NCBI GenBank assembly: GCA_944470555.2
Contig: OX104128.1
Location: 1,550,001-1,614,000, forward strand
Reading direction: 5' to 3'
Source of the DNA: Heterobilharzia americana
Taxonomy: Eukaryota > Platyhelminthes > Trematoda > Strigeidida > Schistosomatidae
Length of the DNA stretch: 64,000 nucleotides
Of this stretch, positions 52,941 to 64,000 are shown one piece after another (within the stretch, counting starts at the first letter, position 1; the number at the start of each line of letters is the position of its first letter). The position numbers were made by a program, and so were the translations under genes. The notes below the pieces were generated by a model. It saw nothing but the letters and a program-made list of their open reading frames with translations. It was not told where the DNA came from and did not search any database.

Positions 52941-53059
52941 AATACGCTGATAGTTTATATCTTTGTATATTTTCTCTTGTACAGTATATATGTTTATTCA
53001 ATAAGATGTAAAAAAGAATAATATTAATGAATACACTTATTATTCATAATGTATGCGCC
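52941..53059. other. Shared 3' region of two convergent genes
   Basis: Only 119 bp separate the CRNKL1 stop from the stop of the minus-strand gene. On the minus strand AATAAA lies at 52998-52993, 62 nt past that gene's stop. On the plus strand only AATAAG (53000-53005) and AATAAT-like hexamers are seen. The two 3' UTRs probably overlap. Confidence 0.6.
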
Positions 53060-53167
53060 TTAATATAAATCTATTTCATTCGGTGTCAACCATTCCACAG
53101 TAACCGAACAGTGTGATCCATTGAAAAAATACCAGTTCCCATGTGGTGTTCCTTTACGTGTTATAGC
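53060..53167 (-). CDS. SAE1: SAE1-like last exon
   Basis: Minus strand, acceptor ATCTTTCAG|GCT, 35 codons then TAA at 53062-53060. The peptide holds 'TPHGNWYFFNGSHCSVTVEW' and ends 'TPNEIDLY'. The block 'PHxNxxFFxG' is characteristic of the end of SAE1. Confidence 0.75.
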   Translation of the reverse strand, partial: AITRKGTPHGNWYFFNGSHCSVTVEWLTPNEIDLY

Positions 53168-56100
53168 CTGAAAGATAATATTGTGAAAATATTTTGAATA
53201 TAAGGGTTAAAATATTTAAAAAAAAAAAAGTTAAACATCTAGTGTATACTTGTACAAACTATATGCGGACCGAATTGCAACACTTCGCTTCATCATAGAA
53301 CAGAGCATAGAATGGCAGTCAACTCTCCACCTCAACTTCATTGACTTTAAAAAGACCTTCGACAGCGTCAATCGACAAGTAATTTGACAAGCAACTGCTC
53401 CAACACTACGGTTTTAGTGTCAAAAAACCTTTATCAATCTCATTCAACAGCTATATAAAGACGCCACATGCCAAGTAATTCACAATGGGAAGCTCAATGA
53501 TGCTTTTGAAGTGAAGACAGGAGTAAAACAAGGCTGCCTACTATCACCCATGATCTTCCTGATTGTGGTGAACTGGACTGGATCATGCAACAAACACTGA
53601 GGAGCGAGAAAAGGGGGATACGCTGGACCAGGGAAAAAAAGCCTAGATTTGAATTTCGCCGATGAGCATTTATGTCTGATGTTGCAAAAACTGGGAGATC
53701 TACAGGCGAAAACTAACCAGATGACAGAAGGGGCGAGGCAGCGAAGGAAGACGGAACTTCCATCACGTGAACGTAGACAAGACACAGGTGATGATGATAC
53801 CCAACCAACAACAGCATCAACAACAACAGGCTCCAATAACTATCAACGGGAGAAACCTAAATGAAGTAGCCTCTTTCACCTACCTAGACAAGGCAGCACT
53901 GTTACAACTACAGGCGGCACAGGCACAGACGAGGATGTCAAAGCGAGCCAGGATCGGAATAGCAAGACTGGCGTTTATTAGCCTGTAACCAATGTGGATA
54001 TCTTCAGCACTCAGCACAAAGCGTGAACAAGATCCGGATTTTCAACACCAATTCAGTCAAGTCAGTGCTTCTGTATGGCTCAGAGACTTGGCGCGTTAGG
54101 AAAGCGATTTCCAACAAACTACAGACACTCATCAACAACTTCCCCCTATGCTGGCTCGTTACTGAAGATCAGATGGCCAGAATTATAAGAATAAGCAACA
54201 AGGAACTCATTGTCGCTGTGGACGAACCAATCAAGAACTTATCGCTCAACAAATATGCAGTAGAAGGAAGTGGATATGGATTGGGCATACACTGAGAAGG
54301 GTGACTGAGACATCATGCGCTAGGCCAGTCCCTCGAGTGGGACCCAGATGGGAAGCGACGAGTTGAGCGTCCGAGGTGAGGGTGACATGGAGGAGATGGT
54401 GTGAGGAACAAGTGAGAGCTTGTGGTCAGTCGTGGAGCCAGGTTGAAAAGTTTGCAGAGAATGGAGTGTGCACTGGATACATGCTACTGAAGCCCTATGT
54501 TCCATTAGGAATCCAAGGGACAAATAATATAATAATCTAGTATATATATATTTTTCTATTATATCATACTGTTGTTGATTGGATCGAAATGATCGGTCTC
54601 TATCGGCATATGGAAATCTTGTGCGGATGCGTCGATATTACCTGTGCTCTTATGATGGTAACGATGGATAGTAGCTAGCAGTGGAATCATGGATGCACAT
54701 TTCGTCCTATTTAGGACTCTTCAGCTGGATGACCCTGCTTCCTAGTGAGTGATGGTGTACATCCAGCTGACAAGTCTCAGATAGGACGAAATGCGCATCT
54801 TGGTTTCGACTGCTAGCCACTATCCATCATTACTATGTTAAACATCTATATGACTGATTTTTTCAATGTGACTAAAATTTGAACAGTGTGCCTAAAAATC
54901 CTAATAATAGACAAATTAATATTCTTTATACTAACATTAGCTTAACTGGTAGCACGTCAACTTATATATTGAATAGTGGTAGAGAAATGTCACGACTATT
55001 CACTAAAGACCAATCGTACAACTAATCAACAGTGTCCTTCGTGAAGTGCTATTTTGCAGGTTATATACTTTCGATCATTGATACATTTCATTAATGTAAG
55101 TGTAAAACTCGGGCACTGTGGTACAGTTTAATTCCGCATATTAGATTTGTTTATTTGATTTATAACACACAGTGATCTAGTATTATTTACTTGATGACAT
55201 TTCGAGCATAAATGATCATTGCTCATAATCATCACATCAATGTAATCACACCACGTCCGATATCTCGTTTTTATAGTTACGTCACTTTATATGACTTGTT
55301 TTTTATTGGTAGCAAACTTTTCTATATCCCTAGTATGGACATGTTGCATCATTCCTATTACATGTGTTGGGTTGGTGTGTTTTGATTCGATGAACAAAGA
55401 TTCAGTAATCTATCTCTTCCTCTCTCTCCACCTAATTATATTGGACTTAAGTACAGTGGGTTTATCTCACCCACTCCATTGTGCGGTTGTGTGTTAATAC
55501 ATGCATTACAATAGACGAGTCTACTTCTAGATTATTGATCGAATTGGGGTTTATCGTTCTACATTCAGCTAAACTCCTATGTTCAGCTATTCTAACTGAC
55601 TCCGACCGACTAGTTTAACCTCACAGTCATTACATGGAATTTGATAGATTAGATTATTTTGCCTACTTGGTTCTATCAGATCCTTAAGCCAGTCGACAAA
55701 GTTTATCTCTGAGTGAGTTTGTAGGTTTAAATGTCACCCTAATCCCAGCTGTGTTGAGGATCTACGTAAAGTTTCTGAGGTATCCTCCTTATAGAGTAAT
55801 ACAATGGAGGCTGTGAACTTCTTTCTACTTGTGTTGTCGTTACTAGTCACACTCGTGTGACTGTAATTTTTTTCTTTTTTTGTGTGTTCGTTAGAATTTC
55901 TTAATAAACTGGGAAGGATAATTATTAACTATTAGCGCTTCGTTAACGTGTTTCATTTCCTTGTTTAGGTTCTTGCACTGACTAGTCAGTTTTCTAGCTG
56001 TGTCATTTAGACATTTGACTAATCCTGCCTTAACTGACATTGGATGAGATGACTTGAAGTCTAGATCACCTGCCAGACTGTGTTGGATTCGTTTAGAAGA

Positions 56101-58684
56101 TGGTATTATTAACACCAGAATCTATCCGTTTTATTCTGTAATCCAACATAGACAATTCTCCTTGTTGATTTTCTACCTCCTCGTGAGTGAATTGCACTGC
56201 GCCTACTACTGAGTTTATATGTCTGAGGAAATTGTCGATATGTTTCAGACACATAGCCATCATATTTCTGGTGTAGGACTAAACGTTTGTATAGCCATAT
56301 TTTCCTAACCATCCGTGAATATATCTGCTACTATTGGGGGTATTGGTGATCCCATTGCTACTGCTTCCCTTTGTCTGTATATTTTGTCCTGAAACCTGAA
56401 GATTATGGAGGTCAGACACAATTGTATGCCTAATATGATCTCATCAACCGATATCTCAGTTCTGTGGATAAGTTCTGAGTCAATATTTAGTTGACTTCTG
56501 ACTGCCTCCAGTGCCATATTGATTGGTATTTTAGTATACAGATTAGTTACATTGAACTAACCATTTTTTTCATCCTCTTCTATGTGTAGGTCATTAAGCT
56601 TAAGTTTTAACTCGTAAGAGTTTAGTAGTCTTGAATTTGAACGGTTTCTAATAGGGCATAATATTGAAGCTAAGTACTTTGCTAGTTCATATGTTAGGGT
56701 ATTTCTGAAGTCAACTAATGGGTCTAATGGGATAACCTGGTTTATGAACCTTAATAATAAGGTTCTTTTACAAGGAATTGAAAGACGTTAACGAAGCGCT
56801 AATAGTTAATAATAAATATCCTCTATAGTTTATCAAGAAATTCGCAGGGACACAGAAAAATAACAGTAACACGAGTACGAATAATAACGACAACACAAGT
56901 AGAAAGGAGTTCATAGCCGAACATGGTGTTACCCCATAAGAACATCAAAAGCCTTACGTAGGATTCTCAGCAAAGCTGGAATTACAGTGTTATTTAAACC
57001 TGTCAACTTAGAGATAAGCTTTATCGGCTGGCTTAAAGATTCGATAGAACCAACTAGGCAAAATAATCAAATCTCATGTAATGACTATGAGATTAAGTAC
57101 ATCGGTCAAACTAGTCGGTCAGGGTCACTTAGAATAGCCGAACATAGGAATTTGTCTAAATATAGAATAACAGACCCCAATTCGACCAATAATCTAGAAG
57201 GAGACTCAGCTGTTGCAATGCATGCATTAACACACAACTACACAATGGAGTAAGTGAGATAAAGCCACTGTACTTAACTCCAATATAATTAGGTGGAGAG
57301 AGAGAGGGACAGATGGATTACTGAATCTTTGTTTATCGAATCAACACGTAAAACATGTGATAGGAATGACGCCATGTGTATATCAGAGATGTGGAAAAGT
57401 TTGTTGCCAACTGAAATGAAGAATACGAAGTGATGTAACTATAAAAATCAAATGTTGAAATTAGTGTGTGATTACATTGAGGTATGATTATGAGCAGTGA
57501 TCATTTATGCTCGAAACTTCGTCAACAAGTAACTAGTAGTAGATCACTATATGATGGAGAATATTTGTAGCTCAGGTGGATGGTCCTGGTTGTATTGTGT
57601 TCTCTGAGCTGGGTTGTTTAATCGTTATATGTTACAAATTAAAGAAACTGACCTAATATGGAATTGATACACTGCATATGATGAAAATCATGTAGTTATA
57701 AATCTGTTCAGATCTGAGTACGATGCTGTAACACATGTGTAAGGACTTATTTATATGAGAACCAATGCTTCAAAATCCATACACCTACTTTGTTTTCACA
57801 CTAATGTAATAGGTACCTAAACTTCAGTAGGTGGAACAGTATTCGAACCCTGTGACTTATTAATTGAAACTTATCTCCCAAAACCAATGACTTACAACTC
57901 CACAACCAGTGACTTAAAGGTTGGTAGACTAAAGATATAACAATTAAAACTGTTCATTCACCACTGATTAATAAAACAGTAAACATTACAAGGTGTAGGT
58001 ACATCAGAAAGGTGGTTAAACCATGAATTAATCGTAAGTTATTAAGTTTTTTTCAGAAAAGTAAACCTGATTGTTACAATCTGATTTTATAATGAAAATC
58101 GAAAGACTAGGCAATAAAGTTTACATTAACTACTTTGCTTATGGACATGTCATGTTAGACAAATTGGAAGGGATTAAGAGGCTAAAATGATGAAACCTGA
58201 TGGCTGTGAACGCCTTACGAGTTCGTGGGTGTGCACTGTTAGAGAATCAATCACAAATCAAGACAAATAAACTGTCTAGCACTACTAGATTCCCAATAGT
58301 CCTCTACAGTTGACGTCAATCCGTGATGAAAACGAACTTAAAATCACTTAATTCCCTATTTGTATTCTATATCTGTTCAGTTCTTCTGGTTCATTGTAAT
58401 ACCTCATTTGTCCTAGTGTACAACGTTTTGGTCGGTGGTTTAATGCACCAAGCTGTACATTACTTTCATCAGTCGATTTGGTATAGGACTTTTTGTGGTT
58501 TTCACGAACAAGTAATTGACGAAGGTAAGTTAAGTCTTGATTTTAATGGGGCTTCTCCCCCCCGCCATTATTTTACTCAAAATGAAAATAAGTAAAGACA
58601 TGTGAACTTACTCTGATAACTTCTTGCGATACTACACCTCCGAGTACTGGATTAACAGCTGGAAACAGTGGACCACAGCAACAT
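53060..58684 (-). CDS. SAE1: SUMO-activating enzyme subunit 1-like, C-terminal exons (partial)
   Basis: Two minus-strand exons join in phase 0: 58684-58612 and 53167-53060, separated by a 5444-nt intron full of retroelements. The spliced peptide includes 'FPAVNPVLGGVVSQEVIR' and 'AITRKGTPHGNWYFFNG', matching the SAE1/AOS1 C-terminus ('APV.AVVGG..AQEI.KAL...PPHNNFFFFDG'). SAE1 with UBA2 forms the nuclear E1 that activates SUMO. Upstream exons were not recognised; they should lie at higher coordinates or outside the window. A related E1-like subunit is possible but the fit to SAE1 is best. Confidence 0.75.
53255..54533 (+). mobile_element. RTE-B, 5'-truncated, best sense copy
   Basis: Plus strand: '[20 protein letters not shown]' (about 53320), 'VKTGVKQGCLLSPMIFLIVV' (about 53512), palm remnant '[12 protein letters not shown]', '[20 protein letters not shown]', '[19 protein letters not shown]' and '[16 protein letters not shown]', then a 3' UTR to 'ccaagggacaaataatataa'. 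A stop after the palm and frame changes make it inactive. It lies in the intron of the SAE1-like gene, antisense to it. Confidence 0.75.
54590..54840. mobile_element. SINE-1 inverted hammerhead pair
   Basis: Minus hammerhead about 54727-54683 (CUGAAGA, GUCC...GGAC, GAAA, weak stem I) and plus hammerhead about 54759-54806 (CUGACAA, core changed) lie about 30 bp apart, without tRNA heads. The left side carries the complement of the SINE-1 tail ('catatgccgatagagaccga'). Confidence 0.65.
55080..56760 (-). mobile_element. PLE-2 copy 2
   Basis: Minus frames 56517-56305 ('[20 protein letters not shown]', RT) and 56115-55891 ('NYPSQFIKKF' end) match copy 1 at 27355-29910. The GIY-YIG relic near 55660-55600 carries the same 13-bp loss of the YIG residues. 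Confidence 0.7.
56762..57520 (+). mobile_element. PLE-2 copy 3, 5'-truncated, with intact YIG motif
   Basis: A plus-strand copy immediately adjacent to, and inverted relative to, copy 2. The frame 56987-57253 includes 'QISCNDYEIKYIGQTSRSGS' and 'LRIAEHRNLSKYR', a GIY-YIG domain with the YIG residues present. It begins in the thumb region ('[13 protein letters not shown]') and ends at the PLE-2 3' region. Confidence 0.7.
57521..58154. other. SAE1-like intron: PLE-1 arm scrap and tRNA-like SINE head
   Basis: 57545-57635 matches the outer end of the PLE-1 arms ('gctcaggtggatggtc', 'gagctgggttgtttaatcgt'). On the minus strand about 57930-57830 is a tRNA-like head with B box 'AGGGTTCGAATACTG'. 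Otherwise AT-rich with no gene. Confidence 0.4.
58155..58335 (+). mobile_element. SINE-2 copy, degenerate
   Basis: It has the family's 'gtgggtgtgcactgtt', a decayed ribozyme region and the tail 'acgtcaatccgtgatgaaaa'. No functional core. Confidence 0.45.
58612..58684 (-). CDS. SAE1: SAE1-like penultimate exon
   Basis: Minus strand, acceptor TATTGTTCAG|A, donor AGA|GTAAGT, 73 nt, one base completing a codon plus 24 codons. It encodes 'CCCGPLFPAVNPVLGGVVSQ' and 'EVIR'. The GGVVSQE segment is the adenylation-domain helix near the E1 C-terminus. Confidence 0.72.
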
Positions 58685-58879
58685 CTGAACAATATAAAAT
58701 AAGAGATCAGAGCAATACACAACAAAGCCATGGTTACATGCTTGTAGTTTACTCTGTCCAATGAACGAAATTAAATTTGCCCCACATCTGATCATGGAAA
58801 TGGTTTACAAATAATCGACAACCGATCGATTGGGAGTTGAAACCCAACTATGCCTATTAGACGTGAACAGCGTATAGTC

Positions 58880-59400
58880 GACTGCTAACTGAGATTCAGT
58901 CGAACAGAGAACTTTCCACCTTAGCGGTCAATGTTATACCTACACTTGAAAGACCATAAGAACTGGCTCTTAAATTGTCAGAAACTCGAAAAGTGGATTC
59001 ACCGTAATAACCGGATGAGGTTAAGTGAATAACCGCACTTAGGTCGTGTACACATGTCTGACAAACAGAGTACACATCCATGATCCGAGTTACTAAAATT
59101 TTAGCTAGTGAAGCTTGTTGGCGGGTTCGTTGGAGCGTTCGGACATTGAAAGCTTTAATGTGTAATTTAGAGAGCGATTTCAGGAGACGAAGGGTGCAAT
59201 CATATTAACTGTAACTTACAGCCGAAAGGTACAGATTTGTATGTGAATGCTTAGTCACATTATCTTACACTATGTTATACTCATTTCGGTTGACTTGAAG
59301 CAAGATGAAGAGGGTAAACGCTTTGACTGTGGGTTGACGAAGATTCCATATTGCGAACGTTAGCAGCGGAAGCAAATCAGGGACATAAGAATCCAAGAGT
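58880..59400 (-). mobile_element. RTE-A 5' part (endonuclease start)
   Basis: The minus frame 59081-58896 reads 'MDVYSVCQTCVHDLSAVIHL' and 'YGLSSVGITLTAKVESSLFD', matching the beginning of the RTE-A endonuclease (11606 onward). 59100-59200 matches '[10 protein letters not shown]'-encoding sequence. It is truncated at both ends. Confidence 0.6.
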
Positions 59401-59554
59401 GATGAGTATAAGTAGACAGTTGTTAGAATTTACTGAAATGCTTGTTAACAAAACATAGGGAGGAAAAACGAATCAACGTCTCACTTTTACAAAATATATG
59501 AAGAATTATCAACAGGACAATTGCAATAACTGATCAATTACTACTAATCATTTG

Positions 59555-59960
59555 CTGACTATACAGAGCCAGCATGAGTGGGACGTTGGCATCAGGTCTC
59601 AAACTGTGGTCAAATTGGAGAAGGCTCTAACTGACTTGAAACAAGAAGTTGCAATAAATGTCAGGTAAATGGGAGAAATATTCTACATCTTTTGTCCCAT
59701 GGTTTGTAGACACTGGGCATGATTCCTTCTGATTGGTATCTATGATAGCTTAGGTTCGTAATCAAAGAGACAAATCCTTTTGTAATGACAATCATGATCT
59801 CCTGATGCCTGGATGCAACCAGGGAAGTTTCAAATTTGACTGTGGGTGTATCAATCCCCGCTAAGTTTGAGACTAACAGCATACTTAGCAACACTTGACA
59901 CCATCCATACCGACAGCCTGAAGGTGATATCTGACTATCTCTTTTGAGACAGTTCTCAAA
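59555..59960 (+). mobile_element. Degenerate RTE fragment
   Basis: Plus-strand 'QHEWDVGIRSQTVVKLEKAL' corresponds to RTE-A '[20 protein letters not shown]'. Further broken RT text extends to about 59960, where a younger RTE-A copy begins. Confidence 0.5.
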
Positions 59961-59970
59961 CAAGTATCTC

Positions 59971-60598
59971 ACATTATTGGTGTTTGACCACCGTTGCCTT
60001 CGTAGTATAGGACGTATTCCGTGGTGTCACCATGTGAGTAATGCAGAAGTCAGGTGTAGAGTTTTGGGGAGAAGAGGTAAGTCAGTTGACGAGGTTGTGA
60101 ACCTTCATCGACTGAGATGGTTGAGACACGTACTACGTATGCCTACGCCTGGTCACCGATTGCCTCGTCACACAATCTTGGCTCAGGTGGGTCCAGGGTG
60201 GAAAAAGGCCCGAGGTAGCCAGACTAAAACATCGCACCAATGTATGAAGTCTCTGACTGTTGGTTTAAGCCATGTAGGACGATGCAGACTAGGTGGTTGG
60301 GGTCCACGGGACCAGAGGAACCAGTGGTTGGAGACCCTAGGTGATATGGCTCAGAACCGATGTCAGTGGCGCAGATGTATATACACATTATCCTCATCTT
60401 AAGTACACTATACGAATCTCACCATTTTGTCACTCCTCTTTCCTTTCTTCTCCTACTTTATATTTCTTTTGACTGCATTCACTTATCTTCATCCTTCACC
60501 TCACTACCTTTTTACTTGATGTGCTGATATGAGGTGTGGCAACTCGGACCGTTACGCAGTAATGCCTGGTCCTATGTTGATAATGATGATGATGATTT
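59971..60598 (+). mobile_element. RTE-A, young 5'-truncated copy
   Basis: An uninterrupted frame (59944-60402) carries '[20 protein letters not shown]' to '[12 protein letters not shown]', then the full 3' UTR and a (GAT)n-like tail at 60585-60598. Truncation at the RT C-terminus with an intact 3' end is typical of incomplete target-primed insertion. Confidence 0.75.
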
Positions 60599-61160
60599 CA
60601 CATTATTGAAGGATCTTTACTCACAGACACGTGAACTTATCAGAGTTTAAAGCGCGATATCGTTTGAGGTCGTTGTGTAGAAAAGGTATGCATTTTGTCT
60701 AAATTTGTCGATGATAAATGGTTAAAGATGTTCACAAGTGTAAATATGTTTGGGATATTTTTAGCCTTCAGAATGTGTATTTGTTGATTTACAACTTGTG
60801 TGTATTGATGGCCAGTTTGACAATAAAATAACTAGGTCTTCCACCAATCTGAGGAGTCACATCAGAAGATTCAGTGATTGATGACTCGCGATATCTACGT
60901 ACAGATAAAAAAGGTTTGCTTATTTTTCATCGATTCATGAAACTTATTACACCAATAAGAAGTGGGAATATGTACGTTGTGCAAAAGTTTGATCTATCCC
61001 ATTTCGTAACTAAAAAAAAATGTTTGTTAATGTTGGTGGATGTGTAAAGTTTTTTGATTATAGTTAAAATGAAAGCAGTTGCTATATGATAGTCAAGAAG
61101 TTGGATGTAAGAATTTTCACATCAAACGTTGGATTCTATCTGATTGCTGGAATAGAGTGG
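60599..61160. other. No recognised feature
   Basis: AT-rich sequence. A short minus-strand frame near 60900-60795 is open and Ser-rich but I could not tie it to SAE1 or any repeat family. Confidence 0.3.
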
Positions 61161-61164
61161 CTTG

Positions 61165-61345
61165 GGTTATATAGTCGTTAGCTGGATGAGTCCCAAATAG
61201 AACGAAATGCGCATCCTGGATCCCACTGCTAGCCACGATCCATCATTAACATAATTAGATTGCTGGCAAAATATCGAGGCATCCGCACAGGAGCCCATAT
61301 GCTAATACAGACCGATCAACTCAGTCCAATCAACGACGGTATCAT
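61165..61345 (+). mobile_element. SINE-1 copy, 5'-truncated
   Basis: It holds the hammerhead region at about 61180-61225, damaged by an inserted G in the core (CUGGAUGAG) and loss of the 5' strand of stem I. The SINE-1 tail follows ('atcgaggcatccgcacagga', 'ccaatcaacgacggta'). Confidence 0.6.
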
Positions 61346-61943
61346 ACAAAACCCTTATACTATAGGTGAAAACCTTTGTGACGTTATACATTCATTGGTC
61401 ACTGGAGGAGAGCAACTAATTTCATGTTGTCCGGTCCTTAGTGCTAACTAAATTCTATCGACTAGTATAGCTACCAAGCTATGAGGCTCAACGTCAGCAG
61501 TGCAATTTGATAGATGTTACTTGGAGGCAATCGAAAAAGACCTTAAATTGAGGCAGCAGTTTAGATGTACTCATTCCTTCAACTTTCTTCAAGTACTTAA
61601 CATGCTACACTTTGTTTATTTTGTTCACTTCACTTTATGAAATGCAGAGACTTCTATGAACACACAATAACCCTAGGTCTATTTACCAAGCTGAATTTTT
61701 TTTTGTGTATAAATAATAAACAGGGAAAGAATTCACTGTAGAAGTATGCTTTGATGGTTATTAACGTCATCGTTTGAACAATAACTGAATACGACAAAGG
61801 CAATGGATAGTTATGGAAGAATGGTTCATAATAACGCGCACATAAATTAAGCATAAAATCTACATAATCTATCAGTGTTTGTGATGACTGTCAACACATA
61901 CACCTCCACTTCATTTAACGGATATATCACACTGTACTACAGT
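61346..61943. other. No recognised feature
   Basis: AT-rich; open frames are short and without motifs. I see no exon of the SAE1-like gene here. Confidence 0.3.
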
Positions 61944-63225
61944 CATCATCATTAACATGGAACCAGGCATTACTGCGTAACGGTCCAAGTTGCCACACCT
62001 CATCTCATATCAGTACATCAAGTAAAAAAGCAGTGAAGAATGAGAAAGTGGTGAGATTCGGTATAGCTTCATTAAGATGACGATAATGTGTGTATACATC
62101 TGCACCACTGACATCGATTCTGAGCCATGCCATCACCTACAGTCAGTCTCCAACCACTGGTTCCTCTTGTCCCGTGAACCCCAACCACCTAGTCTGCATC
62201 ACCCCATATGGCTGAAACCAACAATCAAACACTTCATATATTGGTGGCATGTTTTAGTCTGACCACCTCGAGCCTTTTTCCAGCCTGGAACTACTTCGGT
62301 CAACATTGTGTGACGAGGCAGTCGGCGACTAGGCATACGTAACACATGTCACAGCCAGCCATCTCAGTCGATGAAGGTTCACAAACTCAACCGACTTACC
62401 TCTTCTTCCTAAAACTCTACACCTGACTTCTGAGTTACTCATGTGGTTCGGTGACACCAAGGAATATTGCCTATACTACGAAGGCGACGGTGGTCAAACA
62501 CCTGAAGCCAGCCTTCTCATGCCTTCCACCTTGAATCGCCATGTTTCACAGCCATAGAGTAGAAGAGAGCAGAGTGTTGTGCAGGTGCAGTACACGTGAC
62601 CTTTAATAGACAATCGGATATCACGGCGATGCCACAGATGGCATGGTTGACACACTCAACCACTGCACTCTCTATTGTTAGCTGAGGCACCGTTGAAGAC
62701 CAATCCTGGAACAACAATTTGCATGTGGTGGTGGTGAGAAACGCATCGCAAACATTTTCAAATTGCCACACAAATTGTTCAGAAGGCTCTCAGCGTCTTC
62801 ACCTAACAGGACTATGTCATCTGCATATTCTAGGTCTAACGAAAATTCTCCACCAATTAGGTCAACATCCGTGTAGTCAGTCAGGTGACGAGAGAGAGAC
62901 CTCCATAAGAATATCTATGATAAAATTGAATAAGAATGGAGAGAGTGGGAAGGCTTCACGGACACCACTGGAGGATAACAGCTTCCCGGACATCTCACCA
63001 TAGGCTCTAACATGCCCACAAGTGTTCGAGTAAAGGGCCTTCAATAAGGTGACGAACTTACTCGGGACACCTTTGAGTGAGGGGCATTGCCGTAAGACTT
63101 GTTGGTCAACGGAGTCGAATGCCGCCGTTCTCAGGTCGAGAAATACAGCTATTGTCGGGCGTCGCTAAGCGTGTCTGTGTTCCAGAGCCTGGTAGTGTGA
63201 ATATTTGGTCGATACGTACTACAGT
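61944..63225 (-). mobile_element. RTE-A 3' half, decayed
   Basis: The 3' tail lies at the left ('catcatcattaacatggaac'). The C-terminal domain, palm and RT core region continue to about 63220 ('gaatatttggtcgatacg', equivalent to 9893). An internal loss of about 100 bp removes the 'HLWRRR...INP' region near 62645. Stops present. Confidence 0.65.
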
Positions 63226-63229
63226 CAGT

Positions 63230-64000
63230 ATGATGATATAATTTCAGATAGTAACTGAAGTCTAAACATCAGGTTTCTAACGGTTAGTACAAGCTTTAAA
63301 AAAGGTCAAGAGGTGAATGCATTTGCGTCACTGTGACAGATTTTAAGTCATGTCACCAAGAGTCCTAAACCACTAGTTACTTTCGTCTAGAGGACCTTGA
63401 TCGGGCAATCTATATTTCCGCACACGTCTCTGAGCTACAGTTAGGGAGTTCATCGACTGGTGTCACGTATCCGTCTGACTATCCTGAACCTTCTTCAAAC
63501 CTAATCCAACTTACCTAAGCCTAGCATGGCATGTCGAGGTAGGCGGTGGCTCAACATGTGCAATACATTTCTAAAGCACCCTAGTCAACTAAAGTTCACA
63601 ACTTCATCAATCGACTTGTCTGGTACTTTTCGCCTGACCTCAACATTCCTTACACGGTGATTCCACCAAAACGCAAGCAATGTTACGAAGATACCTGTGA
63701 TCAAAACCCTGTAATTGCTTCGTATCTTCTAGTTTTAATGGCGACGCATCACAGCCGTATAACAGAACATAATGAACTGCAGTGCAGTATACTCATCCCT
63801 TAATAGGTAGTTGAATATCTCGCCATTCGGCGTCACAGATGATGGAAGTTGACAAATGTCTAACGGGTGGAGACTTCACCAGCAGTCAGTTTGAGCTGAT
63901 GCAACTCCCGTAAGTATGTGAAATGGTCGACACATTCCACCACTTCACTTCTTATCATTAAACTGGGATCATTCGCACCATTATCTTATGGTTAACAGGT
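63230..64000 (-). mobile_element. RTE-A2 3' part, running off the window
   Basis: Minus-strand RTE-A2 C-terminal remnants, like 33370-34030: complement of 'gatcaaaaccctgtaattgc' and 'gaaatggtcgacacattcca'. The 3' UTR is mostly missing. The element continues past the right edge. Confidence 0.55.

Noticed and set aside
60795..60900. Possible upstream exon of the SAE1-like gene (minus)
   Set aside because: Open and Ser-rich, but it does not resemble any SAE1 segment and lacks a convincing donor.
61180..61225. Active hammerhead in the 61.2 kb SINE-1 copy
   Set aside because: An extra G in the core and loss of one strand of stem I make activity unlikely.

Overview
The window looks like a piece of nuclear genome from a blood fluke (Schistosoma; species not determinable here). 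The evidence is SR2-type RTE non-LTR retrotransposons, Penelope-like elements, Sm-alpha-type hammerhead-ribozyme SINEs, a 33-nt micro-intron, and one conserved gene with very large repeat-filled introns. Most of the 64 kb is mobile DNA in various states of decay.

Layout. 1-3870 holds old CR1/Jockey-like retroelement remains. 4111-52940 is one plus-strand gene, recognised by hand-joining 11 exons: crooked neck-like 1 (CRNKL1/Clf1/Syf3), a HAT-repeat spliceosome scaffold of about 780 residues. Its introns are 33, 15599, 211, 4673, 6034, 6895, 4424, 2890, 2364 and 3367 nt. Intron 3 is an AT-AC, U12-type intron. Exons 2, 4 and 7 each need one extra base in a G or A run to stay in frame, which looks like assembly error rather than gene death because every splice site is intact. 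A second gene lies tail to tail on the minus strand from 53060. Its last two exons (58684-58612 and 53167-53060) encode the C-terminus of a SUMO-activating enzyme subunit 1 (SAE1/AOS1)-like protein. I did not find its earlier exons.

Repeats. Working family names used below: RTE-A (SR2-like; one nearly complete 3.9 kb copy at 8505-12450), RTE-A2 (diverged sister), RTE-B (a second RTE-like family with '[10 protein letters not shown]' near its C-terminus), PLE-1/2/3 (Penelope-like, with GIY-YIG relics), SINE-1 (Sm-alpha-like: tRNA-like head plus hammerhead), SINE-2 (a second tRNA-headed family in which I read a hammerhead), and repeat T (428-bp element with two divergent tRNA-like ends).

Main theme. 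Inverted, head-to-head repeat pairs recur: SINE-1 at 27.4-27.9, 41.1-41.5 and 54.6-54.8 kb; SINE-2 at 36.4-36.8 and 49.2-49.7 kb; PLEs at 25.7-26.8 and 55.1-57.5 kb; repeat T at 19.5/21.0 kb; another repeat at 35.2-35.6 kb. Three SINE pairs are flanked by target-site duplications of 10-14 bp, so the palindrome seems to have inserted as one unit. The repeat T pair brackets exons 3-4 of CRNKL1 together with the U12 intron.
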